Positions 1 through 7,833 are shown, numbered from the stretch's first letter. The stretch is 64,000 nt of DNA from Paucidesulfovibrio sp036541255 (GCA_036541255.1 JAZHDD010000048.1:111322-175321), one strand, 5' to 3'. A program made the numbers and translations. Notes: generated by a model not told the origin, from the sequence alone.

Positions 1-511
1 GAAATTCCATCTCCAGGCGCACCAGATCCGTGTACAGGGGGGTGCGATCGAGCACAAACACGTCGTCGGCTTCCTGGGTCAGCTCCTGGGCCCGGAAGCA
101 TCCGGCGAACTGGATGCGTCGTCCGTCCGGCCGCACCAGGGCATTGGGCACGCCATGCATGCGGCAGATCATCAGCCGGTGTCCGTACACGCCGCACAGC
201 CCGTCGTCGTTGAGCGGGCACATGGCGCGCGGGCGCTCCCCGGCATTCAGGGCGATGCGAACCGCATCCACATAGTCCTGGGCGCGTTCCCGGTAGGCTT
301 GCAGGCGCTGTTGGGGCAGCGTGTCCAGGCCCTGCCAGAGATACGCCCACTCCACATAGGTGTGGTGTTGAAAGTAGCTGTGGCAGCAGTTGTCGGCGCA
401 ACCGGCGCAGCTCAGACCGATGCGCCCGGCCGCGTCCGCGTAGGCGTCGGCCATGCGGGTATAGAGGGCGGCCAGCTTGCGGTAGCAAGCCTTGGGGGTG
501 AGTTTTTTCAT
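1..511 (-). CDS. Cysteine-cluster (YkgJ/UPF0153-like) protein, C-terminus cut by window edge
   Basis: The frame opens with ATG at 511 and runs off position 1, so 170 N-terminal residues are visible and the end is missing. Cysteines lie at residues 35, 38, 42, 43, then 98, 106, 116 and 138, in the arrangement CxxCxxxCC ... C ... C ... YGHRLMICR seen in the YkgJ-type zinc- or iron-chelating family. Its start overlaps the stop of the upstream kinase gene by four bases (ATGA), which indicates translational coupling and one operon with tetR-pyrR-kinase. The metal and the biochemical role are unknown; these proteins are thought to bind Fe-S or Zn. The family call is fairly secure, the function is not. 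Confidence 0.75.
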   Translation of the reverse strand, partial: MKKLTPKACYRKLAALYTRMADAYADAAGRIGLSCAGCADNCCHSYFQHHTYVEWAYLWQGLDTLPQQRLQAYRERAQDYVDAVRIALNAGERPRAMCPLNDDGLCGVYGHRLMICRMHGVPNALVRPDGRRIQFAGCFRAQELTQEADDVFVLDRTPLYTDLVRLEMEF

Positions 512-1047
512 TGTTCCGGCCTGATGTCCTGCTTGGTTGCAAGCCAGTCCAATATCTGGCGCACGGTCTGCTGCGGCGAGGGCTTGTCTGTTGGAAAGGT
601 GGCGTGGGCTGCGGCGCGATACAGCGGGAGCCGCTCGGCGTAGAGCTCTTCCCTGGTCTTGTCGCCGATGGCCAGTCCCCGGTTCGGCGCGGCGTCCACT
701 CGGGCAGTGAAGGTTTCCGGTTCCACATGCAGATAGAGAACCGGGCCGATCTCCTGAAGCCGCGCCATGCCCTTGGGCCCATAGATGACGCTGCCGCCCG
801 TGGAAACTACGGCGCGCTGTACGCCGAGCAGGCTGATCTGGTGTTCTTCCAGCTCCAGAAACTTTTCCAGGCCGACCTTGTCCAGCAGATCCTGCAACGG
901 CAGACCGTAATAGGCTTCGATGAGTTTGTCCGTATCCACATGAGCCCAACCCAGGGCTTCGGCCAAAAGGCGTCCCACAGTGGACTTGCCTGCTCCGGCA
1001 ATGCCGACCAGGGTGACGCAGCGGGTTTCATTCTTTGTTTTAGGCAC
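508..1047 (-). CDS. Shikimate-kinase-like small-molecule kinase, substrate uncertain
   Basis: 179 residues, the usual length for a shikimate kinase fold. The P-loop GIAGAGKST is at residues 15-23, the acidic DTD at 38-40 and the lid-region motif AERLPLY at 137-143, so ATP binding and phosphotransfer look intact. Two shikimate-contacting features are altered: the Arg of the usual FRxxE segment is Leu64 (FLELEE), and the GGG loop is shortened to TGGSV at 83-87. By motif this is a family member that probably does not use shikimate. A divergent shikimate-kinase homologue acting as homoserine kinase has, to my recollection, been proposed in Desulfovibrio, so that is a candidate activity. It lies in an operon after pyrR (23-base gap) and overlaps the next gene by 4 bases. 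Confidence 0.8.
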   Translation of the reverse strand: MPKTKNETRCVTLVGIAGAGKSTVGRLLAEALGWAHVDTDKLIEAYYGLPLQDLLDKVGLEKFLELEEHQISLLGVQRAVVSTGGSVIYGPKGMARLQEIGPVLYLHVEPETFTARVDAAPNRGLAIGDKTREELYAERLPLYRAAAHATFPTDKPSPQQTVRQILDWLATKQDIRPEQ

Positions 1048-1070
1048 TCTAGCTCCGCAGGACCGGAGAC

Positions 1071-1610
1071 CTACGCACTGACCAGACAGACCTTGTCCTC
1101 GTTGTCGCGCTCGAAAACGCGCACATCCACATGCTCGTCGCCTTTGGTGGCGACCTTCTTGCCCACATAGTCGGCCTGGATGGGAAGTTCGCGCAGGCCG
1201 CTACGGTCGATGAGCACGAGCAACTCCACGCGCCGGGGCCGTCCGAAATCCAGGATGGCCTCCAGGGCGGCGCGGATGGTGCGGCCGGAATAGAGCACGT
1301 CGTCCACGAGTATGATGCTCGCGTTTTCGATGTCGAAGGGGATTTCCGTGCAGTTGATGCTGGGCTGGATGTTCAGTGTGGTCCAATCGTCCCGGTAGAG
1401 GTTGATGTCGATTTTGCCAAGCGGTATGCGGCGGCCCAGGGATTCGTCCAGGAGCGCCTTGAGGCGCTCGGCCAGGTCTGCGCCGCGCCGCTGGATGCCG
1501 AGCAGAACAAGATTCTCGTTGTCGCCCCTGCGTTCGGAGACTTCCGAGGCCAGCCTGTTCAGGGTCCGACGCATGCCTTTGTCCGACAGGATCATGCCGC
1601 ATTCCTTCAT
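1071..1610 (-). CDS. pyrR: PyrR bifunctional pyrimidine regulator / uracil phosphoribosyltransferase
   Basis: 179 residues, normal for PyrR. The type I phosphoribosyltransferase PRPP loop is at residues 100-112 (ILVDDVLYSGRT). PyrR proteins convert uracil plus PRPP to UMP; in Gram-positives they also bind pyr mRNA. The ATG at 1610 was chosen because AGAGGA sits at a good distance upstream and the frame further upstream lies inside tetR. The gap to the tetR stop is only 11 bases, so the two are co-transcribed. No pyr attenuator is visible in the window, so an RNA-binding role here is untested and a plain salvage enzyme is possible. Confidence 0.9.
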   Translation of the reverse strand: MKECGMILSDKGMRRTLNRLASEVSERRGDNENLVLLGIQRRGADLAERLKALLDESLGRRIPLGKIDINLYRDDWTTLNIQPSINCTEIPFDIENASIILVDDVLYSGRTIRAALEAILDFGRPRRVELLVLIDRSGLRELPIQADYVGKKVATKGDEHVDVRVFERDNEDKVCLVSA

Positions 1611-1621
1611 GGTCGTATCCT

Positions 1622-2191
1622 CTAGCTTTCCTTGACCAGGCTCCGGCGGGTGAAGAGCACGGCTTCGGAGTCGATGTTTTCCATGGCCTTCATCTCGGGC
1701 CAATAGAGTTTGAGTTGGATGATGCCGAGCAACAGGGCGACCAGCACCTTGGCCGTGGATTCCACATTGACCTCGTGGATGACGCCGAGCTGGATGGACC
1801 GGTGCATGCAATCCCGGAAAAAGTCGTGCATGCGTTCAATGACCGAGGTCATGGACTGCTTGGACGGCGAGAGCAGCGCATAGGAGCTGAGTACGATTTT
1901 CAGGTCGGCGATGTTGTCGGAGGTGAACTGGACATGCCCCTTGACGATGCGCTCTATGGTGCCGGGTTCGCCGTCCTTGATGGAGCGCAGGCTTTGCAGA
2001 AAGGCCGAGTATTTGTCGTCCAGTTCTTGAAGAATGTGCAGGAGGATGTCCTCCTTGTTTTCGAAATGACGATATATGGTGCCTTCGGATATGCCCGCCT
2101 CCTTGGCCAGGGCCGCGGTGGTCGTGCCGTGGTAGCCGATTTCGGAGATCATCTTGCGGGCAACTTCCATGATGCGGTCTTTGGTCTTCAT
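1622..2191 (-). CDS. TetR/AcrR-family transcriptional regulator
   Basis: 189 residues from the ATG at 2191. The N-terminal helix-turn-helix spans about residues 24-46 (TTAALAKEAGISEGTIYRHF), the classic TetR signature including the YxHF end. The rest is an all-helical ligand-binding and dimerisation domain that cannot be assigned a ligand by eye. AAGGA lies about ten bases before the chosen start; a longer in-frame version starting near 2317 has no family resemblance in its extra residues. It heads the operon with pyrR and the kinase, and diverges from the selenoprotein gene at 2357. It may control its own operon, the divergent gene, or both. Confidence 0.85.
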   Translation of the reverse strand: MKTKDRIMEVARKMISEIGYHGTTTAALAKEAGISEGTIYRHFENKEDILLHILQELDDKYSAFLQSLRSIKDGEPGTIERIVKGHVQFTSDNIADLKIVLSSYALLSPSKQSMTSVIERMHDFFRDCMHRSIQLGVIHEVNVESTAKVLVALLLGIIQLKLYWPEMKAMENIDSEAVLFTRRSLVKES

Positions 2192-2298
2192 TTCGAGCAC
2201 GTCCTTGTAGGCAAATGGGCAAGTATCTGCGCCGCGACGCAGGAAGTCAGAATTAGCGCATCCGGTATGGTGGGTCAACATGACCGTTTTGGGAGGAA

Positions 2299-2327
2299 TT
2301 GACAAACCCGTGGGCACACCTTACCTG
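2299..2327 (+). promoter_or_regulatory. Possible sigma-70 promoter of the HesB-like selenoprotein gene
   Basis: A perfect TTGACA is at 2299-2304, followed after 17 bases by TACCTG at 2322-2327, 29 bases before the ATG at 2357. The -10 match is weak, so the call rests on the -35 box, spacing and position in the divergent intergenic region. Confidence 0.4.
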
Positions 2328-2356
2328 TCTCTTTCAATAGAACGAAGGAGGACCAC

Positions 2357-2680
2357 ATGGTCGAACTTACCGCAACTGCCAAACAGCAGTTGGACAATTA
2401 TTTCGAGGGCAAGGAAGTCCAGTCCGTACGGATTTACCTTGCTTCCGGCGGTTGAGCGGGGCCGAAGCTCTCGCTGGCTCTGGATGAGCCGCATGATAAC
2501 GATGAAAAGTACGAGGCCGGCGGATTTACGTTCGTGGTGGAAAAGCAGCTCTACGAGCAGACCGGCCCGATCCGTATCGACATGACCTATTATGGTTTTA
2601 CCGTTGACTCCCAGAATCCGGTTGGCGGGGGAGGGGGCTGCTCCGGCGGTTCCTGCTCCACTTCCGGTTGCGGCCACTAG
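2357..2680 (+). CDS. HesB/IscA-like selenoprotein with in-frame UGA (Sec33)
   Basis: The gene opens with ATG at 2357 behind a strong GAAGGAGG site and stays in frame to TAG at 2678-2680 if the TGA at 2453-2455 is read through, giving 107 residues. The in-frame TGA falls in the context SGG-U-AGPKL, where HesB/IscA relatives of this subfamily carry Cys (SGGCxGP). Sequence on both sides of the codon is continuous with the family. The C-terminus is glycine/cysteine-rich (CSGGSCSTSGCGH), giving further metal or Fe-S ligands. A candidate bacterial SECIS hairpin follows the codon. HesB-like selenoproteins are known in Desulfovibrio-type bacteria. The likely role is Fe-S cluster or redox chemistry; the exact role is unknown. 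Ordinary gene finders would break this gene at residue 32. Confidence 0.88.
2476..2490 (+). promoter_or_regulatory. Candidate bacterial SECIS element
   Basis: A five-base-pair perfect stem GGCTC/GAGCC (2476-2480 and 2486-2490) encloses the loop TGGAT. The G at 2482 is the second loop base and lies 26 bases beyond the in-frame TGA (2453-2455), which fits the described bacterial SECIS consensus (a G among the first two loop bases, roughly 16-37 bases after UGA). A competing small hairpin of GCC/GGC type lies at 2461-2478. Confidence 0.65.
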
Positions 2681-2703
2681 TCGGCGCGAAAATCGTGATG
2701 AAA

Positions 2704-2733
2704 AAAGGGCGTTCCCGCAAGGGGACGCCCTTT
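2704..2733. terminator. Bidirectional rho-independent terminator
   Basis: AAAGGGCGT and ACGCCCTTT arms flank a GC-rich loop, with A-rich and T-rich edges. It sits between the convergent selenoprotein gene and the DJ-1/PfpI gene and can serve both. Confidence 0.8.
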
Positions 2734-2755
2734 GTGCGTTCTTGTCCGAAGCGGG

Positions 2756-3343
2756 TTAGGGCGTGATCGTGGTACCCAGCACCTTGAGGAATTTGGCCAT
2801 CCATTCGGGATGGGCGGGCCAGGCCGGAGCCGTGACCAGATTGCCGTCCACGCAGGCGTTGGAGGCGGTGGCGTTGACCTCGCACCACTTGGCTCCCGCG
2901 CCTTCCAGGTCGGGTTTGACCGCGGGATAGGCCGTGCAGGTTTTGCCCTTGACCACGCCTGCGGTCACAAGCACCTGCTGGCCGTGGCAGATGGCGGCGA
3001 TGGGCTTTCCGGCCTTGGCCATCTCCTGCACGATCTCGAGGACGCGCGGGTTCAGGCGGATGTATTCGGGGGCGCGGCCGCCGGGAATAACCAGAGCGTC
3101 GTAGTTCTTGGAGTCCACCTTGGCGAAATCGGCATTGAGCAGGAAGTTGTGGCCCGGTTTTTCCGAGTAGGTCTGGTCGCCCTCAAAGTCGTGCACGGCG
3201 GTGCGCACGGTTTCCCCGGCTTTTTTGTCCGGGCAGACCGCGTGGACCTCGTGGCCGACCATGAGCAGCATCTGGAAAGGCACCATGACTTCGTAATCTT
3301 CAACAAAGTCGCCGACAAGCATGAGAATTTTCTTTACGGCCAT
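2756..3343 (-). CDS. DJ-1/PfpI-family protein (class I glutamine amidotransferase-like)
   Basis: 195 residues from the ATG at 3343, which has AAGGAG seven bases upstream. The nucleophile-elbow motif AAICHG places the reactive Cys at 119 with His120, and an acidic residue of the family triad lies near residues 15-18 (EDYE). The PGG motif at about 87-89 is also conserved. Members include PfpI-type peptidases or deglycases, YhbO-type stress proteins and ThiJ-like proteins, and substrates cannot be told from motifs. It stands alone between a shared terminator and the downstream-facing ligase gene, so it is probably monocistronic. A general stress role is an inference from the family. Confidence 0.85.
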   Translation of the reverse strand: MAVKKILMLVGDFVEDYEVMVPFQMLLMVGHEVHAVCPDKKAGETVRTAVHDFEGDQTYSEKPGHNFLLNADFAKVDSKNYDALVIPGGRAPEYIRLNPRVLEIVQEMAKAGKPIAAICHGQQVLVTAGVVKGKTCTAYPAVKPDLEGAGAKWCEVNATASNACVDGNLVTAPAWPAHPEWMAKFLKVLGTTITP

Positions 3344-3471
3344 ACAACGCTCCTTGATGAGGTCTGATTGGGAGTAAGGGTCGTGACTACCATACACCTC
3401 CTGATCGGGAAGGTGTCAAGGCGGCTCAAATCGTCACCGGGATTTCACATTGCCGCTGCCGGGCAGGGTGT

Positions 3472-4716
3472 TCAGTGTCCAAAATCCCGTTCATCCGCGA
3501 GCCGGGGGGCGCCTTCGGGCAATTCCTCCATCTGGGCCAGGGCGGGGCGCAGCTTGCAGCGGGCCTGGAAGGCCTGGACAAATCTGCCCTGGTCAAACTC
3601 TCCGGCGTCCTGGCGAAGCGTGAAACGGCAGGTCAGCGCGTCCTTGCCACCGGGATTGGTGACCACCAGTTGCCAACGTTCGATTTGCGGAAATCCTGCC
3701 ATGACTTCAGCGGCCTGGTCCGGGTAGATGAACTGGCCCTTGACTTTGGCCGTATCGTCGGCGCGGCCCAGCCAGCCCGCAAGGCGCAGGCTTGTTCGGC
3801 CGCAGGCGCACGGTTCTTCGATGACCCGCGAAAGATCGCCCGTGGCCAAACGGATCAGGGGATACTCGCCCGTGAACGGCGTGACCACCACTTCTCCCAG
3901 TTCGCCGTGCGGCAGGGGCATGCCCGTGGCCGGATCGCAGACCTCCACATGCGCCCGCGAGGAAAGATGCATGCCTTCGGCGCGCTCGCATTCGTAGGCA
4001 ATGCAGCCCACGTCCGCCGTGCCGTAGCCCTGGCGCACGGTGATGCCGAACATGTCCTGCACGGAATTGCGCAGTTCATCCGTGAGCTTTTCTGCGGCCA
4101 CGAAAGCCACGCGCAGGGACATGTCTTTTTGCAGGTCCAGTCCTTTGGCCCGGGCCTTGTTGCCGATGACCTGGAGATAGCTGGCCATGCCCACAAAGCC
4201 CGTGACAGGCAGCCGCGTGAGCAGCTCGATCTGGGCCTGGGTGTTGCCCGGTCCGGCGGGAATCACGGCGCAGCCGATGCGGTGCAGGGGCTCTTCCAGC
4301 ATCAGCCCGGCGGGCGTGAGGTGGTAGGAAAAAGTCATTTGGACCACGTCCTTGGGCCGGAAGCCTGCGGCGTAGAACCCTTCGGCCCAGCCCCAATAGT
4401 CTTCATCCATGCCTTCGGGGTCGAAGATGGGGCCGGGCGACTGGTAGATGCGGCGAAGTTCGCCGATTTCCCTCGTGAGCAGCCAGTCCAGGCCCTTGTC
4501 GGCCTGGAGCCGGATGATTTCCTTCTTGCGCAGCACCGGGATGCGCGAAAAATCCTCCAGGCTGCGGATGTCCTTTTCGCCGAGGCCCGCTTCCTTCATG
4601 CGCGTGCGGAATTCGTTGGAATAGAGCCATGCCTTTTCCAGGAGGGTGGAAAGGGCACGCCATTTGCGCTTGCTCCGCTTGTTGCGGGATTCGGTTTCCA
4701 GGTCGTGATAGTACAT
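3472..4716 (-). CDS. Phenylacetate-CoA-ligase-type AMP-forming acyl-CoA ligase
   Basis: 414 residues from the ATG at 4716, the usual length for the PaaK-like family. Visible features are the opening MYYHDLETESR typical of the family, a YGTADVG adenylate-binding segment, RLATGDLSR, the CACGRT metal or structural motif and a C-terminal domain. The usual Ser/Gly-rich loop is altered to YQSPGP. It likely adenylates a carboxylic acid and transfers it to CoA; the acid is unknown. An alternative start at 4755 also has a plausible ribosome site (AAAGGA); the downstream one is preferred because GGAG lies six bases away and the protein start matches family members. No catabolic genes adjoin it. Confidence 0.85.
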   Translation of the reverse strand: MYYHDLETESRNKRSKRKWRALSTLLEKAWLYSNEFRTRMKEAGLGEKDIRSLEDFSRIPVLRKKEIIRLQADKGLDWLLTREIGELRRIYQSPGPIFDPEGMDEDYWGWAEGFYAAGFRPKDVVQMTFSYHLTPAGLMLEEPLHRIGCAVIPAGPGNTQAQIELLTRLPVTGFVGMASYLQVIGNKARAKGLDLQKDMSLRVAFVAAEKLTDELRNSVQDMFGITVRQGYGTADVGCIAYECERAEGMHLSSRAHVEVCDPATGMPLPHGELGEVVVTPFTGEYPLIRLATGDLSRVIEEPCACGRTSLRLAGWLGRADDTAKVKGQFIYPDQAAEVMAGFPQIERWQLVVTNPGGKDALTCRFTLRQDAGEFDQGRFVQAFQARCKLRPALAQMEELPEGAPRLADERDFGH

Positions 4717-4883
4717 GGCGTTCTCCAGAGATGGCGTGAAGGTCGTGAAAACCATACGCCAAATCCTTTCCTGCGTACAGATGAACCGGCAATGTCAGGG
4801 CAGGGAAAAGCTTCTTGCAAACAGTGTGTTGATGTGCTGCATTCATCAGAAATCAGTTCATTGCAGGATCGGAAAAAAGGGGA

Positions 4884-4915
4884 CCGGATGGCTCAAGGAG
4901 AGTTAAGCCATCCGG
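4884..4915 (-). terminator. Rho-independent terminator after the lipoprotein gene
   Basis: Perfect ten-base arms CCGGATGGCT/AGCCATCCGG with a 12-base loop. On the minus strand the hairpin is followed by CCCCTTTTTT, and it lies 13 bases after the lipoprotein stop. Confidence 0.8.
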
Positions 4916-4927
4916 GTTGATTGCGTC

Positions 4928-5455
4928 TTATTGTTCTTTTGGGATCAATCCCATGGTCGTTTGCAATTCTTTGACGAGGTCGTCAGAAGCCTGCTTGAAA
5001 ATGTATTTCCATGCGCCAACAGTGAATCCTCCACCAGCGTCGACAGATGTCTCCGTTTCAACCGTCCCAACTTCTCGTGCCTCAGCAGTATAGATTTTAC
5101 TCGATACGCTGAGTTCCGTGGAGCCAAATCCTGGGAATATCCAGCGCTTAAAGGCGCTCCCAGGAGAGTATTGGTAGACGGTGGGTTGAAGCGTGTATGC
5201 CTTGCTGCAGTCGTCTTCAAGCAGCCCTTTTTCTTTGAGGCTTGTTTCCAATGCTTCTGTCATGCTTTCAGCAATATCGATTTTTTCTTGGTCTTCTTCA
5301 AAGACATATTCGGATTGGTCCTCGGTATGAGCGACACAGTATTTTGCCGTTGTAGGTAGTTGGTGTTCGCCATTGGTGAGATTGATGTCATGCCGTCGTG
5401 TTCCGCAGGCACTCAACAAGACCGCGACAAAGAGCGTAAGAATTACCTTTTTCAT
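4928..5455 (-). CDS. Predicted lipoprotein, function unknown
   Basis: 175 residues with a short signal peptide and a clear lipobox LLSAC, so Cys17 should be acylated. The mature part has no domain I can name with certainty; the segment SPGSAFKRWIFPGFGSTELSV resembles DUF4410-type lipoproteins, in which a glycine-rich hydrophobic stretch precedes strands. Base composition and codon choice are more AT-rich than the neighbours, as is the upstream region. It is monocistronic with its own terminator. It probably sits in the inner leaflet of the outer membrane or on the inner membrane. A recent acquisition or lower-expression gene is an inference from composition. Confidence 0.7.
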   Translation of the reverse strand: MKKVILTLFVAVLLSACGTRRHDINLTNGEHQLPTTAKYCVAHTEDQSEYVFEEDQEKIDIAESMTEALETSLKEKGLLEDDCSKAYTLQPTVYQYSPGSAFKRWIFPGFGSTELSVSSKIYTAEAREVGTVETETSVDAGGGFTVGAWKYIFKQASDDLVKELQTTMGLIPKEQ

Positions 5456-5771
5456 TTGAACTCCAGAACATTGTGGTGTGTGAGAGTGGATAAAGTTTTT
5501 TGTATAAATACTATTTTGTTCGGCAGGTCAATCGGTTTTCAGTTTAACGTGAGTACCTACACATTGTGACGGAAAAGGCGGCGTAACGTCTTTCTTCTTG
5601 TTTCTCAGGATTCGAAGCGTCGAGAGCGAGATACAGTTTGATGCTCAATATGAACGGTTCGGCCCAGCTGGCTCTTTTTCTGTGTTGGATGCTTTTACAA
5701 AAGGAGCGGGGCTGTCCTTTCCTGAGAAAGGACCGCCCCGCGCTGTTGTTGTCCGTGAGTATGTTCTTTTC
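5456..5771. other. AT-rich intergenic region between lipoprotein gene and liv operon
   Basis: This 316-base stretch should hold the lipoprotein promoter (minus strand, upstream of 5455) and the terminator of the liv operon at 5707-5742. I see no credible coding frame or RNA gene. It is visibly richer in A and T than flanking DNA. Confidence 0.5.
5707..5742 (-). terminator. Rho-independent terminator of the liv operon
   Basis: Long stem: GCGGGGC plus GTCCTTTC pair with GAAAGGAC plus GCCCCGC around the loop CTGA, with one mismatch. On the minus strand it is followed by a T-rich run, 30 bases past the livF stop. Confidence 0.8.
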
Positions 5772-6569
5772 TCAACCCAGCCAGCGCTTTCTGCGCCGGT
5801 AGTGCTTCACGTTGCGGTAGCCGCGTTTGGTGCCCTGGCCGCCCATGCCCAGATAGAATTCCTGGACATCGGCGTTGCCGAGCAGTTCCCCTGCCTTGCC
5901 GTCCAGCACGATGCGCCCGTTTTCCATAATGTAGCCGTGGCCGGCCACGGACAGGGCCGCGCGCGCGTTTTGCTCCACGAGCAGCACGGTCACGCGTTCC
6001 TGCTTGTTGATGCGTTTGACGATCTCGAAGATCTCCTCCACAAGCAGGGGCGCGAGCCCGAGGGAGGGTTCATCCAGCAGAAGCAGGCTGGGCTTGGCCA
6101 TAACGGCCCGGCCAATGGCCAGCATTTGCTGCTCGCCGCCGGACATGTAGCCCGCAAGCTGCTTGCGCCGCTCCTTGAGCCGGGGGAAGTAGCCGTAGAC
6201 CTTTTCCAGGCTCTCGGCGAATTCGCCGCGCGGGCGCGTGAACGCGCCGCAACGCAGGTTCTCCTCCACGCTGAGATCCTCGAACACGCGGCGTCCTTCC
6301 ATGACCTGGAACACGCCCTTGCGCACGATGTTTTCGGGCCGCATGCCGTGGATGGGCTGGTCCTGATAATAGACCGCGCCGTCCGTGACGCGGCCGTCCT
6401 CGGTCTCCAGCAGGCCGGAAACGGCCTTGAGCGTGGTGGACTTGCCCGCGCCGTTGGCCCCGAGCAGGGCCGTGATCTCCCCTTCGGGACAGGCCAGGGA
6501 CAGGCCCTTCAGCACCAGCACCACGTCGTTGTAGACCACTTCCAGGTTTTCGACCCGCAATACGTCCAC
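5772..6569 (-). CDS. livF: LivF-type branched-chain ABC transporter ATPase
   Basis: 265 residues. Walker A GANGAGKST is at 37-45, the signature MSGGEQQ is present, and Walker B is LLLLDEPSLGLAP, the form typical of the LivF subfamily. It pairs with LivG to power import through LivH and LivM. The C-terminus has an extra basic tail of about 20 residues (KRGYRNVKHYRRRKRWLG) beyond most LivF proteins. It is the last gene of a seven-gene minus-strand operon, 13 bases after the binding-protein gene, and is followed by a strong terminator. The imported solute is unknown; family members carry branched-chain amino acids, but also aromatic acids, urea or short acids. Confidence 0.92.
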   Translation of the reverse strand: MDVLRVENLEVVYNDVVLVLKGLSLACPEGEITALLGANGAGKSTTLKAVSGLLETEDGRVTDGAVYYQDQPIHGMRPENIVRKGVFQVMEGRRVFEDLSVEENLRCGAFTRPRGEFAESLEKVYGYFPRLKERRKQLAGYMSGGEQQMLAIGRAVMAKPSLLLLDEPSLGLAPLLVEEIFEIVKRINKQERVTVLLVEQNARAALSVAGHGYIMENGRIVLDGKAGELLGNADVQEFYLGMGGQGTKRGYRNVKHYRRRKRWLG

Positions 6570-6582
6570 TCGTTCCTCCGTC

Positions 6583-7833
6583 CTACTTGCCCAGCCATTC
6601 GGCGCGGCGTTCCAGAATCTGCTCGGCCACGAAGACCAGCTTGCCGCCTTCGATGCGATAGAGGAACACGGCCATGTTGGGCCGGTGATCGTCCGGGGTG
6701 TAGCTGATCTTGGGGGTCAGGCCCATGGGATCGAAGTCGTTCAGGGTCTCCAGGGCGGCCTTGAGCGTTTCTCCGCTGACCTCGCCCTGGGCCGCGGCGA
6801 TCTTCAAGCCTTCGGCCATGACCAGCATGGAGGCGAAGCCGCGCACGTAGTGCGTCATCTGGGGCTGGTTGTCGCTGTATTTCATGACGGCCGGCATGCC
6901 GGGCACGTCCTGGCCGTAGACCGCGGCAGCCTGGAGCGAAATCACGCCTTCGGCAGCGTCGCCTGCCAGGCGCACCAGGTCTTCGTCAGCGCCCCAGATG
7001 TCCACGAAGAAGGTCGGGGCAAAGCCGTTGGACTTGGCCGCCTTGCAGATGGCTGCCGTGGACTTGGTGGTGCCGCCGATCCAGACATAGTCCGGGTTGG
7101 TGTCGCGCAGCCGGATAATGGCCGGGTTGGCGTCGGCTTCCTTGGCCGAGAGGGAAACGTTTTCCTCGCCCACGATTTCAAAGCCCAGTTCCGTGGCGTA
7201 TTCCTTGCCCGCCGGGATGGGCGTCTTGCCGTAGGGGTGGTCCGGGTAGATGAAGGCCAGCTTGGGCGCGCCCTCGCCGGTCCAGTTGTCGCGAAAATAC
7301 TTCAGGGCCGCGCGCAATTGCGTGGAATAGTCAGCGGCGATGAAGAAGTTGTAGGGGGCCTGCTTCGGGTCCGTGAGGTCCGCGGAATAGGAGGCCGAGA
7401 AGTTGGGTTTCTTGTCGTTGGCCACGGCCTGCTTGAGGTCCTGGGTGACCGCCGTGCCGAATCCCTGGATGGCCACGACGTTTTCCTGATACACGAAGCG
7501 GTTGTAAATGTCCTGGCCGCGTTCGGCCTTGTAGCCGGTGTCCTCAAGCAGCAGCTCCAGGGGACGTCCTGCAATGCCGCCGTTGTCGTTGATGTACGTT
7601 GCGCAGGCCTTGAGGCCCTCGGCGTACGGGTTGCCGACCTCGGAGGTCGGTCCGGAAAGGTCGATCATGGCGCCGACCTTGATGGGCTCGGCCTGGACCG
7701 GAGCTGCGGCCGTGGTTTCAGCCGCGTCCTTGGCGGCCGTGGGTTTTTCCTCGCCGCCGCCGCAACCGGCAAGCAGCGCCACAGCCGCGATCATGGTGAT
7801 GGCCAGGGCCATCCATTTGGTGAGGGATTTCAT
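6583..7833 (-). CDS. livK: Liv-type ABC transporter substrate-binding lipoprotein
   Basis: 416 residues. A signal peptide ends in the lipobox LLAGC with Cys24, followed by a low-complexity Ala/Thr/Pro linker and then a type I periplasmic binding fold opening with IKVGAMIDLSGPTSEVG. It delivers substrate to LivHM. It is longer than classical LivK and closer to the large Liv-family group that binds aromatic or aliphatic acids, so amino-acid specificity should not be assumed. It is preceded by the permease genes in the same operon (111-base gap). The company of an acyl-CoA synthetase suggests the solute may be a carboxylic acid that is CoA-activated after entry. Confidence 0.88.
   Translation of the reverse strand: MKSLTKWMALAITMIAAVALLAGCGGGEEKPTAAKDAAETTAAAPVQAEPIKVGAMIDLSGPTSEVGNPYAEGLKACATYINDNGGIAGRPLELLLEDTGYKAERGQDIYNRFVYQENVVAIQGFGTAVTQDLKQAVANDKKPNFSASYSADLTDPKQAPYNFFIAADYSTQLRAALKYFRDNWTGEGAPKLAFIYPDHPYGKTPIPAGKEYATELGFEIVGEENVSLSAKEADANPAIIRLRDTNPDYVWIGGTTKSTAAICKAAKSNGFAPTFFVDIWGADEDLVRLAGDAAEGVISLQAAAVYGQDVPGMPAVMKYSDNQPQMTHYVRGFASMLVMAEGLKIAAAQGEVSGETLKAALETLNDFDPMGLTPKISYTPDDHRPNMAVFLYRIEGGKLVFVAEQILERRAEWLGK

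Noticed and set aside
2453..2680. Reading the HesB-like gene as a pseudogene or as a 32-residue peptide
   Set aside because: The frame stays open on both sides, the codon lies at the conserved Cys position, and a SECIS-like hairpin follows; selenocysteine explains all of it.
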